From positions 5,788,501 through 5,852,500 of the forward strand of contig NZ_AP024452.1 of assembly GCF_016865485.1 (NCBI RefSeq): 64,000 nucleotides of DNA, given 5' to 3'. Positions 34,055-41,351 of the stretch are shown here, one piece after another (position 1 is the stretch's first letter; each line of letters starts with the position of its first letter). Below the pieces are notes generated by a model. That model had not been told where the DNA came from. It made no database searches and saw only the letters and a program-made list of their open reading frames with translations. Position numbers and translations under genes: made by a program. This stretch comes from Luteitalea sp. TBR-22. GTDB taxonomy: Bacteria > Acidobacteriota > Vicinamibacteria > Vicinamibacterales > Vicinamibacteraceae.

Positions 34055-35212
34055 TTGAAGAAACTGCGCGTGGGCGTCATTTATGGTGGCCGCTCGGGCG
34101 AGCACGAAGTGTCGGTCGCCTCGGCTGCCGCCGTCATGGCCAACCTCGATCGGACCCGCTACGAGCCGGTGCCGATCCGCATCGATCGCGACGGGCGGTG
34201 GTCGCTGGCCGACAAGCCGCCGACGGCGGCTTCGGCCTCGGAGGTGATCGAGCAGACGCGCATCGAGGTCAAGGCGGTGCGGGCCGGTCGCGAGGTCCAC
34301 CTGCTGCCGCGCCCGAGCGAGGAGACGATCCTGGCCATCGACAGGACCGCCCACCGGGGCGAGGACGAGGCGCGGGCGCTGGTGCACGGCGTCGGCCTGG
34401 ACGTCATCTTCCCGGTGCTGCACGGCCCGCACGGCGAGGACGGCACGGTGCAGGGCCTGCTCGAGCTCGCCAACGTGCCCTACGTCGGGTGCGGCGTGCT
34501 GGCCTCGGCGGTCGGCATGGACAAGGCGCTGATGAAGACGGTCTTCGGCGCGCGCGGCCTGCCGCAGTGCGCCTACGAGGTCCTGCTGCGCCGCCAGGTG
34601 CTGGCCGACCCCGAGGCGATGGCCGACGGGCTGCTGTCGCGCCACCCGCTGCCGCTCTTCGTCAAGCCCGCCAACCTGGGATCGAGCGTCGGCATCTCGA
34701 AGGCACGGACCCGCGACGAACTGGTGGAGGCGCTGAAGCTGGCCGCCGACTACGACCGCAAGGTGGTGGTGGAGGTGGCCGTGCCCAACGCACGCGAGAT
34801 CGAGGTGGCGGTGCTCGGCAACGACGAGCCGCTCGCCTCGGTGCCCGGCGAGATCGTGCCGTCGCGCGAGTTCTACGACTACGAGGCCAAGTACCTCGAT
34901 GGCGCCAGTCGCCTGGCGATCCCGGCCGACCTGCCGGCCGAACTGGGCTCGCGCCTGCAGGCGCTGGCGATCGAGGCGTTCCGTGCCATCGACGGCGCCG
35001 GGCTGAGCCGCGTCGACTTCCTCGTCGACGGCGCCTCGGGCGCGGTGTACGTCAACGAGATCAACACGATGCCGGGCTTCACCACGATCAGCATGTACGG
35101 CAAGTTGTGGGCGGCGACGGGACTGGCCTACGCCGAGCTCGTCGATCGCCTGGTGCAGCTCGCGCTCGAGCGTCACGCCGAGAAGCAGCAGCTGCGCGTC
35201 TCGGCCTTCTGA
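34055..35212 (+). CDS. ddl: D-alanine--D-alanine ligase
   Basis: A 385-residue ATP-grasp enzyme making D-Ala-D-Ala for peptidoglycan. Blocks in order: VIYGGRSGEHEVSVASA (N-terminus), FPVLHGPHGEDGTVQGLLEL, FVKPANLGSSVGISKA (ATP-grasp loop) and YVNEINTMPGFTTISMYGKL (Mg2+ ligands and substrate). The start is TTG 34055, chosen because SD AGGAG is 5 nt upstream and the conserved KKLRVGVIYGG follows at once. The length is slightly longer than E. coli DdlB, as in the DdlA group. It stands alone, followed by a strong terminator. Confidence 0.96.
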   Translation: MKKLRVGVIYGGRSGEHEVSVASAAAVMANLDRTRYEPVPIRIDRDGRWSLADKPPTAASASEVIEQTRIEVKAVRAGREVHLLPRPSEETILAIDRTAHRGEDEARALVHGVGLDVIFPVLHGPHGEDGTVQGLLELANVPYVGCGVLASAVGMDKALMKTVFGARGLPQCAYEVLLRRQVLADPEAMADGLLSRHPLPLFVKPANLGSSVGISKARTRDELVEALKLAADYDRKVVVEVAVPNAREIEVAVLGNDEPLASVPGEIVPSREFYDYEAKYLDGASRLAIPADLPAELGSRLQALAIEAFRAIDGAGLSRVDFLVDGASGAVYVNEINTMPGFTTISMYGKLWAATGLAYAELVDRLVQLALERHAEKQQLRVSAF

Positions 35213-35238
35213 GTTCCCGCGCGCCGGCGCGGCCACCG

Positions 35239-35270
35239 GTCGGCGCCCCTGCGGCGCCGACGAATTTTTT
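35239..35270 (+). terminator. Intrinsic terminator of ddl
   Basis: A 9-bp stem GTCGGCGCC (35239-35247) pairs with GGCGCCGAC (35253-35261); then comes GAATTTTTT. Confidence 0.9.
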
Positions 35271-35271
35271 C

Positions 35272-35579
35272 TAGGGCCTCTCCCCGAGAACGACGACCGT
35301 CGCGCCCGTCATCGCGTCCCCGACGCGCCCGCGGATGCGTCGGCGCGCGCCGACGCGACGGGCCGCTGATCGGGTCGCGTGTTGCTTACCGGTATCGACG
35401 TCCCCGGCGCGGAAGCCCCTGCAAAGACCGTGGGGAAACCTGGCGCGCCGGCGCCCTCCGCAGGTAAGTGTCCGGTTTGATTTGTCAAGTTTGACAAGCC
35501 CTGGACTTTGCGCTAGCCGGCTCTTCCAAGGGGTCGTCGAGGCGGGTGGAAAATTTTGACAAGCACGGTTTCTTTGTGC
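35272..35579. other. Gap with structured GC-rich block and TTGACAAG motifs
   Basis: A nested inverted repeat lies at 35304-35363: the outer arms GCCCGT...CGCGTC pair with GACGCGACGGGC, and the inner 20-bp perfect palindrome is at 35337-35356. Further on, the region turns AT-rich and holds TTGTCAAG (35482), TTGACAAG (35491) and TTGACAAG (35556). A third TTGACAAG at 35580 is the -35 of the following promoter. No convincing ORF was found. Confidence 0.55.
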
Positions 35580-35607
35580 TTGACAAGGCAATTTTCTCAT
35601 CCATAAT
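35580..35607 (+). promoter_or_regulatory. Promoter of the Lys/Ala microprotein gene
   Basis: TTGACA (35580-35585), 16-bp spacer, CATAAT (35602-35607); TAATCT two bases later is an alternative -10. The leader is about 90 nt and ends in GAGGAGGAAGA, a near-perfect SD. Confidence 0.75.
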
Positions 35608-35701
35608 CTACATCTTGTGTGAGGCAGGGTAGCTCAATCCACCTGTAGTGATGGGCCAATGACGGCTCACGGGGCGAGCACCGCCAGCCAGAGGAGGAAG
35701 A

Positions 35702-35791
35702 ATGGCGAAGAAGGCAGCCAAGAAGGCCGCGGCCAAGAAGCCGGCAGCAGCCAAGAAGCCGGCCGCGAAGAAGGCCGCGAAGAAGCGCTAG
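35702..35791 (+). CDS. 29-residue Lys/Ala/Pro protein, histone H1-tail-like
   Basis: A complete tiny gene. The ATG is followed by 28 codons for only Lys, Ala, Pro and Arg, built on KKAA and KKPAA units and ending KKR, then TAG TAG. SD GAGGAGGAAG lies directly upstream, and a strong promoter with a 90-nt leader precedes it. The composition resembles the C-terminal tails of bacterial histone H1-like and HU-like proteins, which bind DNA without specificity. Nothing else is coded in this 1-kb gap. An alternative is that it is the remnant of a longer H1-like tail, but the intact SD and promoter argue for a working gene. Confidence 0.65.
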   Translation: MAKKAAKKAAAKKPAAAKKPAAKKAAKKR

Positions 35792-36153
35792 TAGCGGTCG
35801 CGGCAACGGCGCTTCGTCGCCAGGCCGCAAAACGGACGCCGCCTCCGGGTGGTGTCCGTCAGTTGGACATGCGGCGGCTGCCAGGCTCGATCGGCGGCCG
35901 CCGGCCATTTCCGGCCGCAACGAACGGCTGTCCTGTCCCGCCACTCACGGGTCGTGGGCGCGGGACGCAGCGTTGCGAGCGCACGCGCGAGCCTGCGAGC
36001 GGCCGGGCCGAGTAGACCACCTGGAAAGGGGGTAGACGCCGGCACCCAGGAGGCCGGCCGCGAAGCAAGCGGCCAAAGGAGCGGTAGGCGGTGTCGCCCG
36101 GTCACACACACCGCAAGGGGCGCGGCATTCCGCGCCCCTTTACTGTTTGCAGG
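35792..36153. other. Gap downstream of the microprotein gene
   Basis: A stem-loop at 35832-35859 (ACGGAC...GTCCGT) may end the microprotein mRNA. Bases 36054-36087 resemble the 3' end of the microprotein gene (shared CCGGCCGCGAAG, then a similar purine-rich run ending GGTAG) but carry an indel, so a decayed copy is possible. No other gene was seen. Confidence 0.45.
36115..36149 (+). terminator. Terminator hairpin
   Basis: An 11-bp stem AAGGGGCGCGG (36115-36125) pairs with 36130-36140 around CATT, followed by TACTGTTTGC. Confidence 0.65.
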
Positions 36154-36275
36154 CAATTTGAAATTGGAAATTTGGAATTGCGGAGGCGCGGCTGCGCCGC
36201 CGCCTCTCGGGATGTCTCGAGCGGCAAGGCCGACAGGCGGCCGCCGAACAATTTCAAATTTCGAATTTCAAATTA
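36154..36275. repeat. AT-armed inverted element, copy 3
   Basis: The left arm is of heptads AATTTGA, AATTGGA, AATTTGG; the right arm has CAATTTCAAAT and TTCGAATTTCAAATTA. The core contains CTCGAGCGGCAAGGCCGA, matching copy 2 in the same orientation. The last three bases are the TAA stop of the HEAT-cyclophilin gene. Confidence 0.88.
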
Positions 36276-38420
36276 CTGAGGTGCGGTCACGCCGTCCCAC
36301 ACCCGCACCCGCGTGATCGTGTCGCCCACCTCGAGCTGGTCGACCACTTCCATCCCCTTCACCACCTGCCCGAAGACCGTGTAGCGTCCCTCGAGGTGCG
36401 GCTGCGGCGCGTGCGTGATGAACCACTGGCTGCCGCCCGTGTCCGGGCCCGACAGCGCCATGCCCACCGTGCCCCGCAGGTACGGGCGATCGTTCAGCTC
36501 GTCGCGGATGCTGTAGCCCGGACCGCCGGTGCCGTCGCCGCGCGGATCGCCGTCCTGCACCACGAAGGCCGGCACCACGCGGTGCAACTGCAACCCGTCG
36601 AAGTAGCCGCGCCGCGCCAGGGTGACGAAGTTCTCCGCCGTCAGCGGCGCGTCGAGCACCGCGAGCTCGATTTGCACGGTGCCCTTGGCCGTCTCCAGGT
36701 ACACCTGCGGGGAGTACGGGGGCGAGACCAGCCGCGCCGCCTCGTACAGCTCCGCCGCCACGGTCACCGGCGCCGGGCGGATGCGGGTGAGGGCATCGCT
36801 CGACGCGTCACGCGCCACCAGCCAGCGCGCGGCACGCAGGCGCATCGCCCAGTCGCGGTCGGCCAGCGTCTCGGTCATCGGACCGGTGGCCGCCGCCGGA
36901 TCGATCGCTGCCACTGCCAGCAACGTCGCCCACCGTGCGTCGTCGGCCGTGTCGCCGCGCGAACGCTCCCACGCGGCGAGCAGCGGCTCCTTGAGCGCCG
37001 CGATCTTCTGCTGCGCCGCAATCGAGGCGGCCTCGGCCCGGATCGCGACGTCCTCGCGGGCCAGCGCCGCGACGAGGTGTTTCTCCAGGCCGGGCAGCTT
37101 CAGCGTGCCCCAGGCCCGCAGCGCCGACGGCAGGACTCGCGCGTCCTTGTCGGCCATCAGGCGCTCGAGCATGGGCGTCGCGTTCTCCGGCGACAGCGTC
37201 GTCAGCGCGTCGGCCATCGCCGCCCGGACCCGCCAGTCGCCGTCGGGATCGAGCCCCGACAGCACCGTCGTGAAGGTGAGGGAGTCGACGCGCGCCAGCG
37301 TCCGCAGCGCCGCGGCCCGCAGCAGCGGCGATCGCGACGTCAGCCGATCCACCAGATCCGGTTCGGCCTCCCGTGCGCCGATCTGCGACAGCGCCGCGAG
37401 GATCTCGAGTTCGAGGCCCTGCGGCACGCCCTTCTGGCGCAACAGCCCGAGCAGCGCGGGCGTGGCCCGAGCGTCCTTGATCTGCCCGGCGGCGCGCACC
37501 GCCGACACGCGCACCTGCGGGTGCACCTGGCGCGTCGGCTCGAGCAGTGGCAACAGCGTCGGCACGGCCGCCGTCGCACGGCGCTCACCGAGGCCGCGCA
37601 CTGCATAGCCGGCCGTGAAGGGTGAGGGCGAGGAGACGAGTTCGAGCAACGCCGGGACGGCGCGATCGTCGCCGACCCGCGACAACGCGGCAGCGATCGG
37701 CCACCAGGCGCTGCGCGGACGCCCTGCAGCATCGAGGACGGCGGTGGCCAGACCGTCGTAGGACTTGAGGGCCGCCAGCGCCGCCAGGCCGCGCCGGACC
37801 GCCTCGGCGTCGGCACTGCCGCTGGCCGCCTCGTCGCCGGGCGGCGTCGCGATCGCGCCGGCCTCGACGAGTCCTCGCACCATCTGCGCGATCGACGCGG
37901 CGGCCGCGCCGGCCTTCTCCGCCCCGAGCAGGCCGAGTGCCTGCGCGGCACGGCCCTTCACGAGGGGGTTCGGGTCACCAAGCGCAGCCGTGAGCGGCTC
38001 GGCGGCACTCGCCTCACCCAACAGGCCGAGCGCAAACGCGGCCATCGCGCGCACCTCGGCATCGCTGTCCTGCAGGCGGGCGACGAGCGGCGCCACTCCA
38101 GCGGGCAGGCCGACGCGGCCGACCGCCAGCGCGGCGCGACGACGGACGCGCGCGTCCGTGTCGCCGAGCAGGCTGATCAGGTCGAGCGCCGGCGGCGGGG
38201 GCGGCGTGGCGACCACGCGACCCCGCGTGTCGATCACGGGCGGCGGCGCGGGCACGGCGCGCGAACGCGCATCTTCCAGCACCCGATGGTCCTCGAGGCG
38301 GTGGATGCTCGCGATCTTGGCTTCGTAGGGCGGGGCCACGACCGGCGGGGGCGGCGGCGGCGCCGACGCACAGGCGGTGACCAGCGCCAGTCCGATGAGG
38401 GGCAACAGGCGACGCGTCAT
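36273..38420 (-). CDS. HEAT-repeat lipoprotein with C-terminal cyclophilin peptidyl-prolyl isomerase domain
   Basis: A 715-residue protein. The signal peptide has lipobox VTAC (about residues 15-18). A Pro-rich linker follows, then roughly ten HEAT-like units (LLGDTDARVRRRAALAVGRV, LQDSDAEVRAMAAFALGLLG). The last 160 residues are a cyclophilin: TAKGTVQIELAVLDAPLTAE, NFVTLARRGYFDGLQLHRVV, FVVQDGDPRGDGTGG, GSQWFITHAPQPHLEGRYTV. The catalytic Arg (HRV) and the FxxQ region are present, so activity is likely. It probably sits in the periplasm, anchored to the outer membrane, as a folding factor with a protein-binding solenoid. ATG 38420 was chosen at the start of the signal peptide. Confidence 0.9.
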   Translation of the reverse strand: MTRRLLPLIGLALVTACASAPPPPPPVVAPPYEAKIASIHRLEDHRVLEDARSRAVPAPPPVIDTRGRVVATPPPPPALDLISLLGDTDARVRRRAALAVGRVGLPAGVAPLVARLQDSDAEVRAMAAFALGLLGEASAAEPLTAALGDPNPLVKGRAAQALGLLGAEKAGAAAASIAQMVRGLVEAGAIATPPGDEAASGSADAEAVRRGLAALAALKSYDGLATAVLDAAGRPRSAWWPIAAALSRVGDDRAVPALLELVSSPSPFTAGYAVRGLGERRATAAVPTLLPLLEPTRQVHPQVRVSAVRAAGQIKDARATPALLGLLRQKGVPQGLELEILAALSQIGAREAEPDLVDRLTSRSPLLRAAALRTLARVDSLTFTTVLSGLDPDGDWRVRAAMADALTTLSPENATPMLERLMADKDARVLPSALRAWGTLKLPGLEKHLVAALAREDVAIRAEAASIAAQQKIAALKEPLLAAWERSRGDTADDARWATLLAVAAIDPAAATGPMTETLADRDWAMRLRAARWLVARDASSDALTRIRPAPVTVAAELYEAARLVSPPYSPQVYLETAKGTVQIELAVLDAPLTAENFVTLARRGYFDGLQLHRVVPAFVVQDGDPRGDGTGGPGYSIRDELNDRPYLRGTVGMALSGPDTGGSQWFITHAPQPHLEGRYTVFGQVVKGMEVVDQLEVGDTITRVRVWDGVTAPQ

Positions 38421-38472
38421 CACTCGGGCGCATGCTAGCACGCGCGACTGGACGCCCCTCGAAGCCCGTCGC

Positions 38473-38478
38473 TATACT
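38473..38478 (+). promoter_or_regulatory. -10 TATACT for the deoxynucleoside kinase gene
   Basis: TATACT lies 10 nt before the GTG start at 38489. No SD is present, so the mRNA would have a leader of about 3-4 nt. Confidence 0.55.
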
Positions 38479-38488
38479 GCGCGCCATC

Positions 38489-39124
38489 GTGGACGCGCGC
38501 TACCTCGCCATCGAGGGCCCTCCCGGCGTCGGCAAGGCAGTGCTCGCGGAACGGCTCGGCCAGCGCCTCGACGCCAGCCTCGTCCTCGACGACGTCGAGA
38601 ATCCGTTTGCCGCCGATCGGAAGGCGCGAACCACCGGGGCGGCCTTCCAGGCCCAGCTCTTCCATCTGCTGGCCAGGCATCGCCAGCAGGAAACGCTCAG
38701 GCAGGGCGACCTGTTCGCACAGGTCACGGTGTGCGACTACCTGTTCGACAAGGACCGGATCTTCGCCTACCTCACCCTCGACGACAACGAGCTGTTCATC
38801 TACCAGCGCCTGTACGAACTCCTGGCGCGCGACCTCCCCACTCCCGACGTGGTCGTGTACCTCCAGTGCCCGACCGACCGGCTGCGCAAGCGGCTCCGCG
38901 AGCGCGACCGGCGCGCCGCCGCGCGCCGCGGCGACGAGGAGGACATCGGCGAGCTGAACGACGCGTTCAACCACTTCTTCTTCCACTACACCAGCGCCCC
39001 GCTGCTCGTGGTCGAGACCTCCTCGCTCGACCTCGACTGGCAGGACGAGGACGTCGAGGACCTGCTCCGGCAGGTCGAGCACATGCAGCAGGGCACCCAG
39101 TACTACGTGCCACGTCAGCGGTGA
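38489..39124 (+). CDS. Deoxynucleoside kinase (deoxyadenosine/deoxyguanosine kinase type)
   Basis: A 211-residue P-loop kinase. Walker A is EGPPGVGKAVLAERL near the N-terminus. The family block DYLFDKDRIFAYLTLDDNEL carries the catalytic and base-recognition region, and RLRKRLRERDRRAAARR is the LID. It phosphorylates deoxyribonucleosides for salvage; dAdo/dGuo specificity is inferred from similarity to Bacillus Dck/Dgk. GTG 38489 was chosen because it immediately precedes ARYLAIEGPPGVGK and lies just after a -10 hexamer. accD follows after 37 bp. Confidence 0.9.
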   Translation: MDARYLAIEGPPGVGKAVLAERLGQRLDASLVLDDVENPFAADRKARTTGAAFQAQLFHLLARHRQQETLRQGDLFAQVTVCDYLFDKDRIFAYLTLDDNELFIYQRLYELLARDLPTPDVVVYLQCPTDRLRKRLRERDRRAAARRGDEEDIGELNDAFNHFFFHYTSAPLLVVETSSLDLDWQDEDVEDLLRQVEHMQQGTQYYVPRQR

Positions 39125-39161
39125 TACCCTAGTCCCTTCGCCTGCACGGCAGGCGCCCCTC

Positions 39162-40007
39162 ATGGCCTGGTTCAAGCGCGTCCCGAAGCCCATCGCCCCG
39201 GCACAGAAGACCAGCCGCATCCCCGAGGGTGTGTGGGTCAAGTGCCCCGACTGCGGGCAGGCCCTGTACAAGAAGGACCTCGACGACAACCTGCAGGTCT
39301 GCCCGAAGTGCGCCCACCACTTCCGGCTCGGCGCCGCCGACCGCCTGGCGATGCTGTTCGACGGGCCCTGGGTCGAGCACGACCGCGACCTCGCCTCCAC
39401 CGACCCGCTCGCGTTCATCGACACCAAGCCGTACTCGCAGCGCCTCCGCACGGCGCAGGAAGCCAGCGGTCTCAAGGACGCCATCATCTGCGGCACCGGG
39501 ACGATCGAGGGCATCGAGACCGAGGTCGCGGCGATGGAGTACTCCTTCATCGGCGGCAGCATGGGCGTCGTGGTCGGCGAGAAGATCACGCGCGCCATCG
39601 AGCGCGGCCTGCAGCACCGACGCCCCGTCGTGGTGGTGTCGTGCTCGGGCGGGGCGCGCATGATGGAGGGCACGCTCTCCCTGATGCAGATGGCCAAGGT
39701 CAGCGCCGCGCTCGCGCGCCTCGATCGCGCCGGCCTGCCCTACCTCTCGGTGCTCACCGATCCCACCACCGGCGGCGTCACCGCGAGCTTCGCGATGCTG
39801 GGCGACCTCAACATCGCCGAGCCCAAGGCGCTCATCGGGTTTGCCGGCCCCCGCGTCATCGAGCAGACGATCCGCCAGAAGCTTCCCGAAGGCTTCCAGC
39901 GCGCCGAGTTCCTCGTCGAGCACGGCATGGTCGACATGATCGTCGACCGCCGCAAGCTGAAGGGCGCCATCGCCGCCGCGCTGAGGTTCATGCACACGCC
40001 GGCATGA
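39162..40007 (+). CDS. accD: Acetyl-CoA carboxylase carboxyltransferase subunit beta
   Basis: A 281-residue subunit transferring the carboxyl group from carboxybiotin to acetyl-CoA, the first step of fatty-acid synthesis. The zinc ribbon uses Cys28, Cys31, Cys47 and Cys50. The carboxyltransferase core shows YSFIGGSMGVVVGEKITRAI, VVSCSGGARMMEGTLSLMQM and LTDPTTGGVTASFAMLGDL. It overlaps folC by ATGA, the same accD-folC order as in E. coli. Confidence 0.97.
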   Translation: MAWFKRVPKPIAPAQKTSRIPEGVWVKCPDCGQALYKKDLDDNLQVCPKCAHHFRLGAADRLAMLFDGPWVEHDRDLASTDPLAFIDTKPYSQRLRTAQEASGLKDAIICGTGTIEGIETEVAAMEYSFIGGSMGVVVGEKITRAIERGLQHRRPVVVVSCSGGARMMEGTLSLMQMAKVSAALARLDRAGLPYLSVLTDPTTGGVTASFAMLGDLNIAEPKALIGFAGPRVIEQTIRQKLPEGFQRAEFLVEHGMVDMIVDRRKLKGAIAAALRFMHTPA

Positions 40008-41311
40008 CGCCGCAGCAGCGCCTCGCCACCCGCGAGTTCTTCGGCATCAAGCTCGGGCTCGACACCATGCGGGCGCTGATCGGCGCCCTCGACCACCCCG
40101 AGCGCAGCTTCCTCCCCATCATCGTCGCGGGCACCAACGGCAAGGGCTCGGTCACCGCGATGGTCGCGCGCGCCCTGCGCGCCGCGGGGTTGCGCACCGG
40201 TCGGTACACGTCACCGCACCTCACCCACCTCACCGAACGCTTCGCCATCGACGACCGGGATGTCGACGACGAGGCGCTCGACGCGGCGCTGGCAGCCGTG
40301 TTCGAGGCCGAGGAGCGGCTCCTGGCGGCAGGCGCCCTGCCGGGCCCGGCCACGTACTTCGAGCTGACCACGGCCGCGGCGTTCGTGATCTTCCGTGCGG
40401 CCGGGGTGCGGGTCGCCGTCGTGGAAGTGGGCCTCGGCGGCCGGCACGACGCCACCAACGTGGTGGAGGCGCCGTGGGCCGCGATCACCTCGATCGGCAT
40501 GGACCACATGGCGCAACTCGGCAACACGCTGGCGCTCATCGCCGCCGAGAAGGCCGGCGTGATCATGCCGGGCGCCACGGTGGTGAGTGGAGTCACCGAG
40601 GACGAGCCCGCGACCGTGATCGCCGAGACGTGCGCGGCACGTGCGGCGACGCTGATCCGCGCCGGCGAGCAGGCGCGTCTGGAGGTGGAGGAGGACGACG
40701 GCGACTGCGTGGTGGCCATCGACACGCCCAGGCGCCGCTATCGGCGCGTCCGGCTCGCCTTGCGCGGCCGTCACCAGGCGGCCAACGCGCTGGTCGCCGT
40801 GCGCCTGCTCGAGGCACTCGAAGCCGCCGGCATCGGCGGCGGCGCCGAGGCGATCGTGACGGGCCTGGCCGACGCCCGCTGGCCGGGACGCCTCGAACGG
40901 CAGGTGATGCCCGGAGGCTCGACCGTCGTGCTCGACGGGGCACACAATCCCGCCGGCGCCGAGGCCCTGGCCACCTGGTGGCGCAGCGCCGGCTTCGCCC
41001 CCGCGACGCTGGTCACCGCGTGCATGCGCGACAAGGACGTCGAGGGCCTGCTCCGCCCGCTGCTGCCGCTTGCCGACGCCGTGATCGCGACCGCCGTGCC
41101 TTTCGCTCGCGCGCTCCCCGCGGCGGAGCTCTCCGAGCGCATCGCGGCGCTCGCGCCCGCCCTCGCCGTGACGGTCGCGCCCTCGCCGGCCGAGGCGATG
41201 GCCGCGGCCGCCGAGCGGCATGCGCGGGTGGTCGTCGCCGGCTCGCTGTTCCTCGTCGGCGCGGCGCGTGAGTGGCTCGCGCGGCAGGGCGGGCCGTCGC
41301 AACCTGCGTGA
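40004..41311 (+). CDS. folC: Folylpolyglutamate synthase / dihydrofolate synthase
   Basis: A 435-residue Mur-ligase-like enzyme adding glutamate to dihydropteroate and folates. The P-loop is VAGTNGKGSVTAM. Other blocks are GRYTSPHLTHLTERFAI, VAVVEVGLGGRHDATNVV, ITSIGMDHMAQLGNTLALIA and VVLDGAHNPAGAEAL. ATG 40004 overlaps the accD stop. Whether it has both DHFS and FPGS activities cannot be told from sequence, but a single folC in bacteria usually does both. Confidence 0.95.
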   Translation: MTPQQRLATREFFGIKLGLDTMRALIGALDHPERSFLPIIVAGTNGKGSVTAMVARALRAAGLRTGRYTSPHLTHLTERFAIDDRDVDDEALDAALAAVFEAEERLLAAGALPGPATYFELTTAAAFVIFRAAGVRVAVVEVGLGGRHDATNVVEAPWAAITSIGMDHMAQLGNTLALIAAEKAGVIMPGATVVSGVTEDEPATVIAETCAARAATLIRAGEQARLEVEEDDGDCVVAIDTPRRRYRRVRLALRGRHQAANALVAVRLLEALEAAGIGGGAEAIVTGLADARWPGRLERQVMPGGSTVVLDGAHNPAGAEALATWWRSAGFAPATLVTACMRDKDVEGLLRPLLPLADAVIATAVPFARALPAAELSERIAALAPALAVTVAPSPAEAMAAAAERHARVVVAGSLFLVGAAREWLARQGGPSQPA

Positions 41312-41351
41312 TATTCTGCGGGTCGCCACGCTCGCCCCCCATCACCAGCCC

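Noticed and set aside
35618-35680. tRNA-like start GGGTAGCTCAAT
   Set aside because: It looks like a tRNA D-arm but no closing GAGC, anticodon arm or GGTTCGA T-arm follows; it is in the leader of the microprotein gene.
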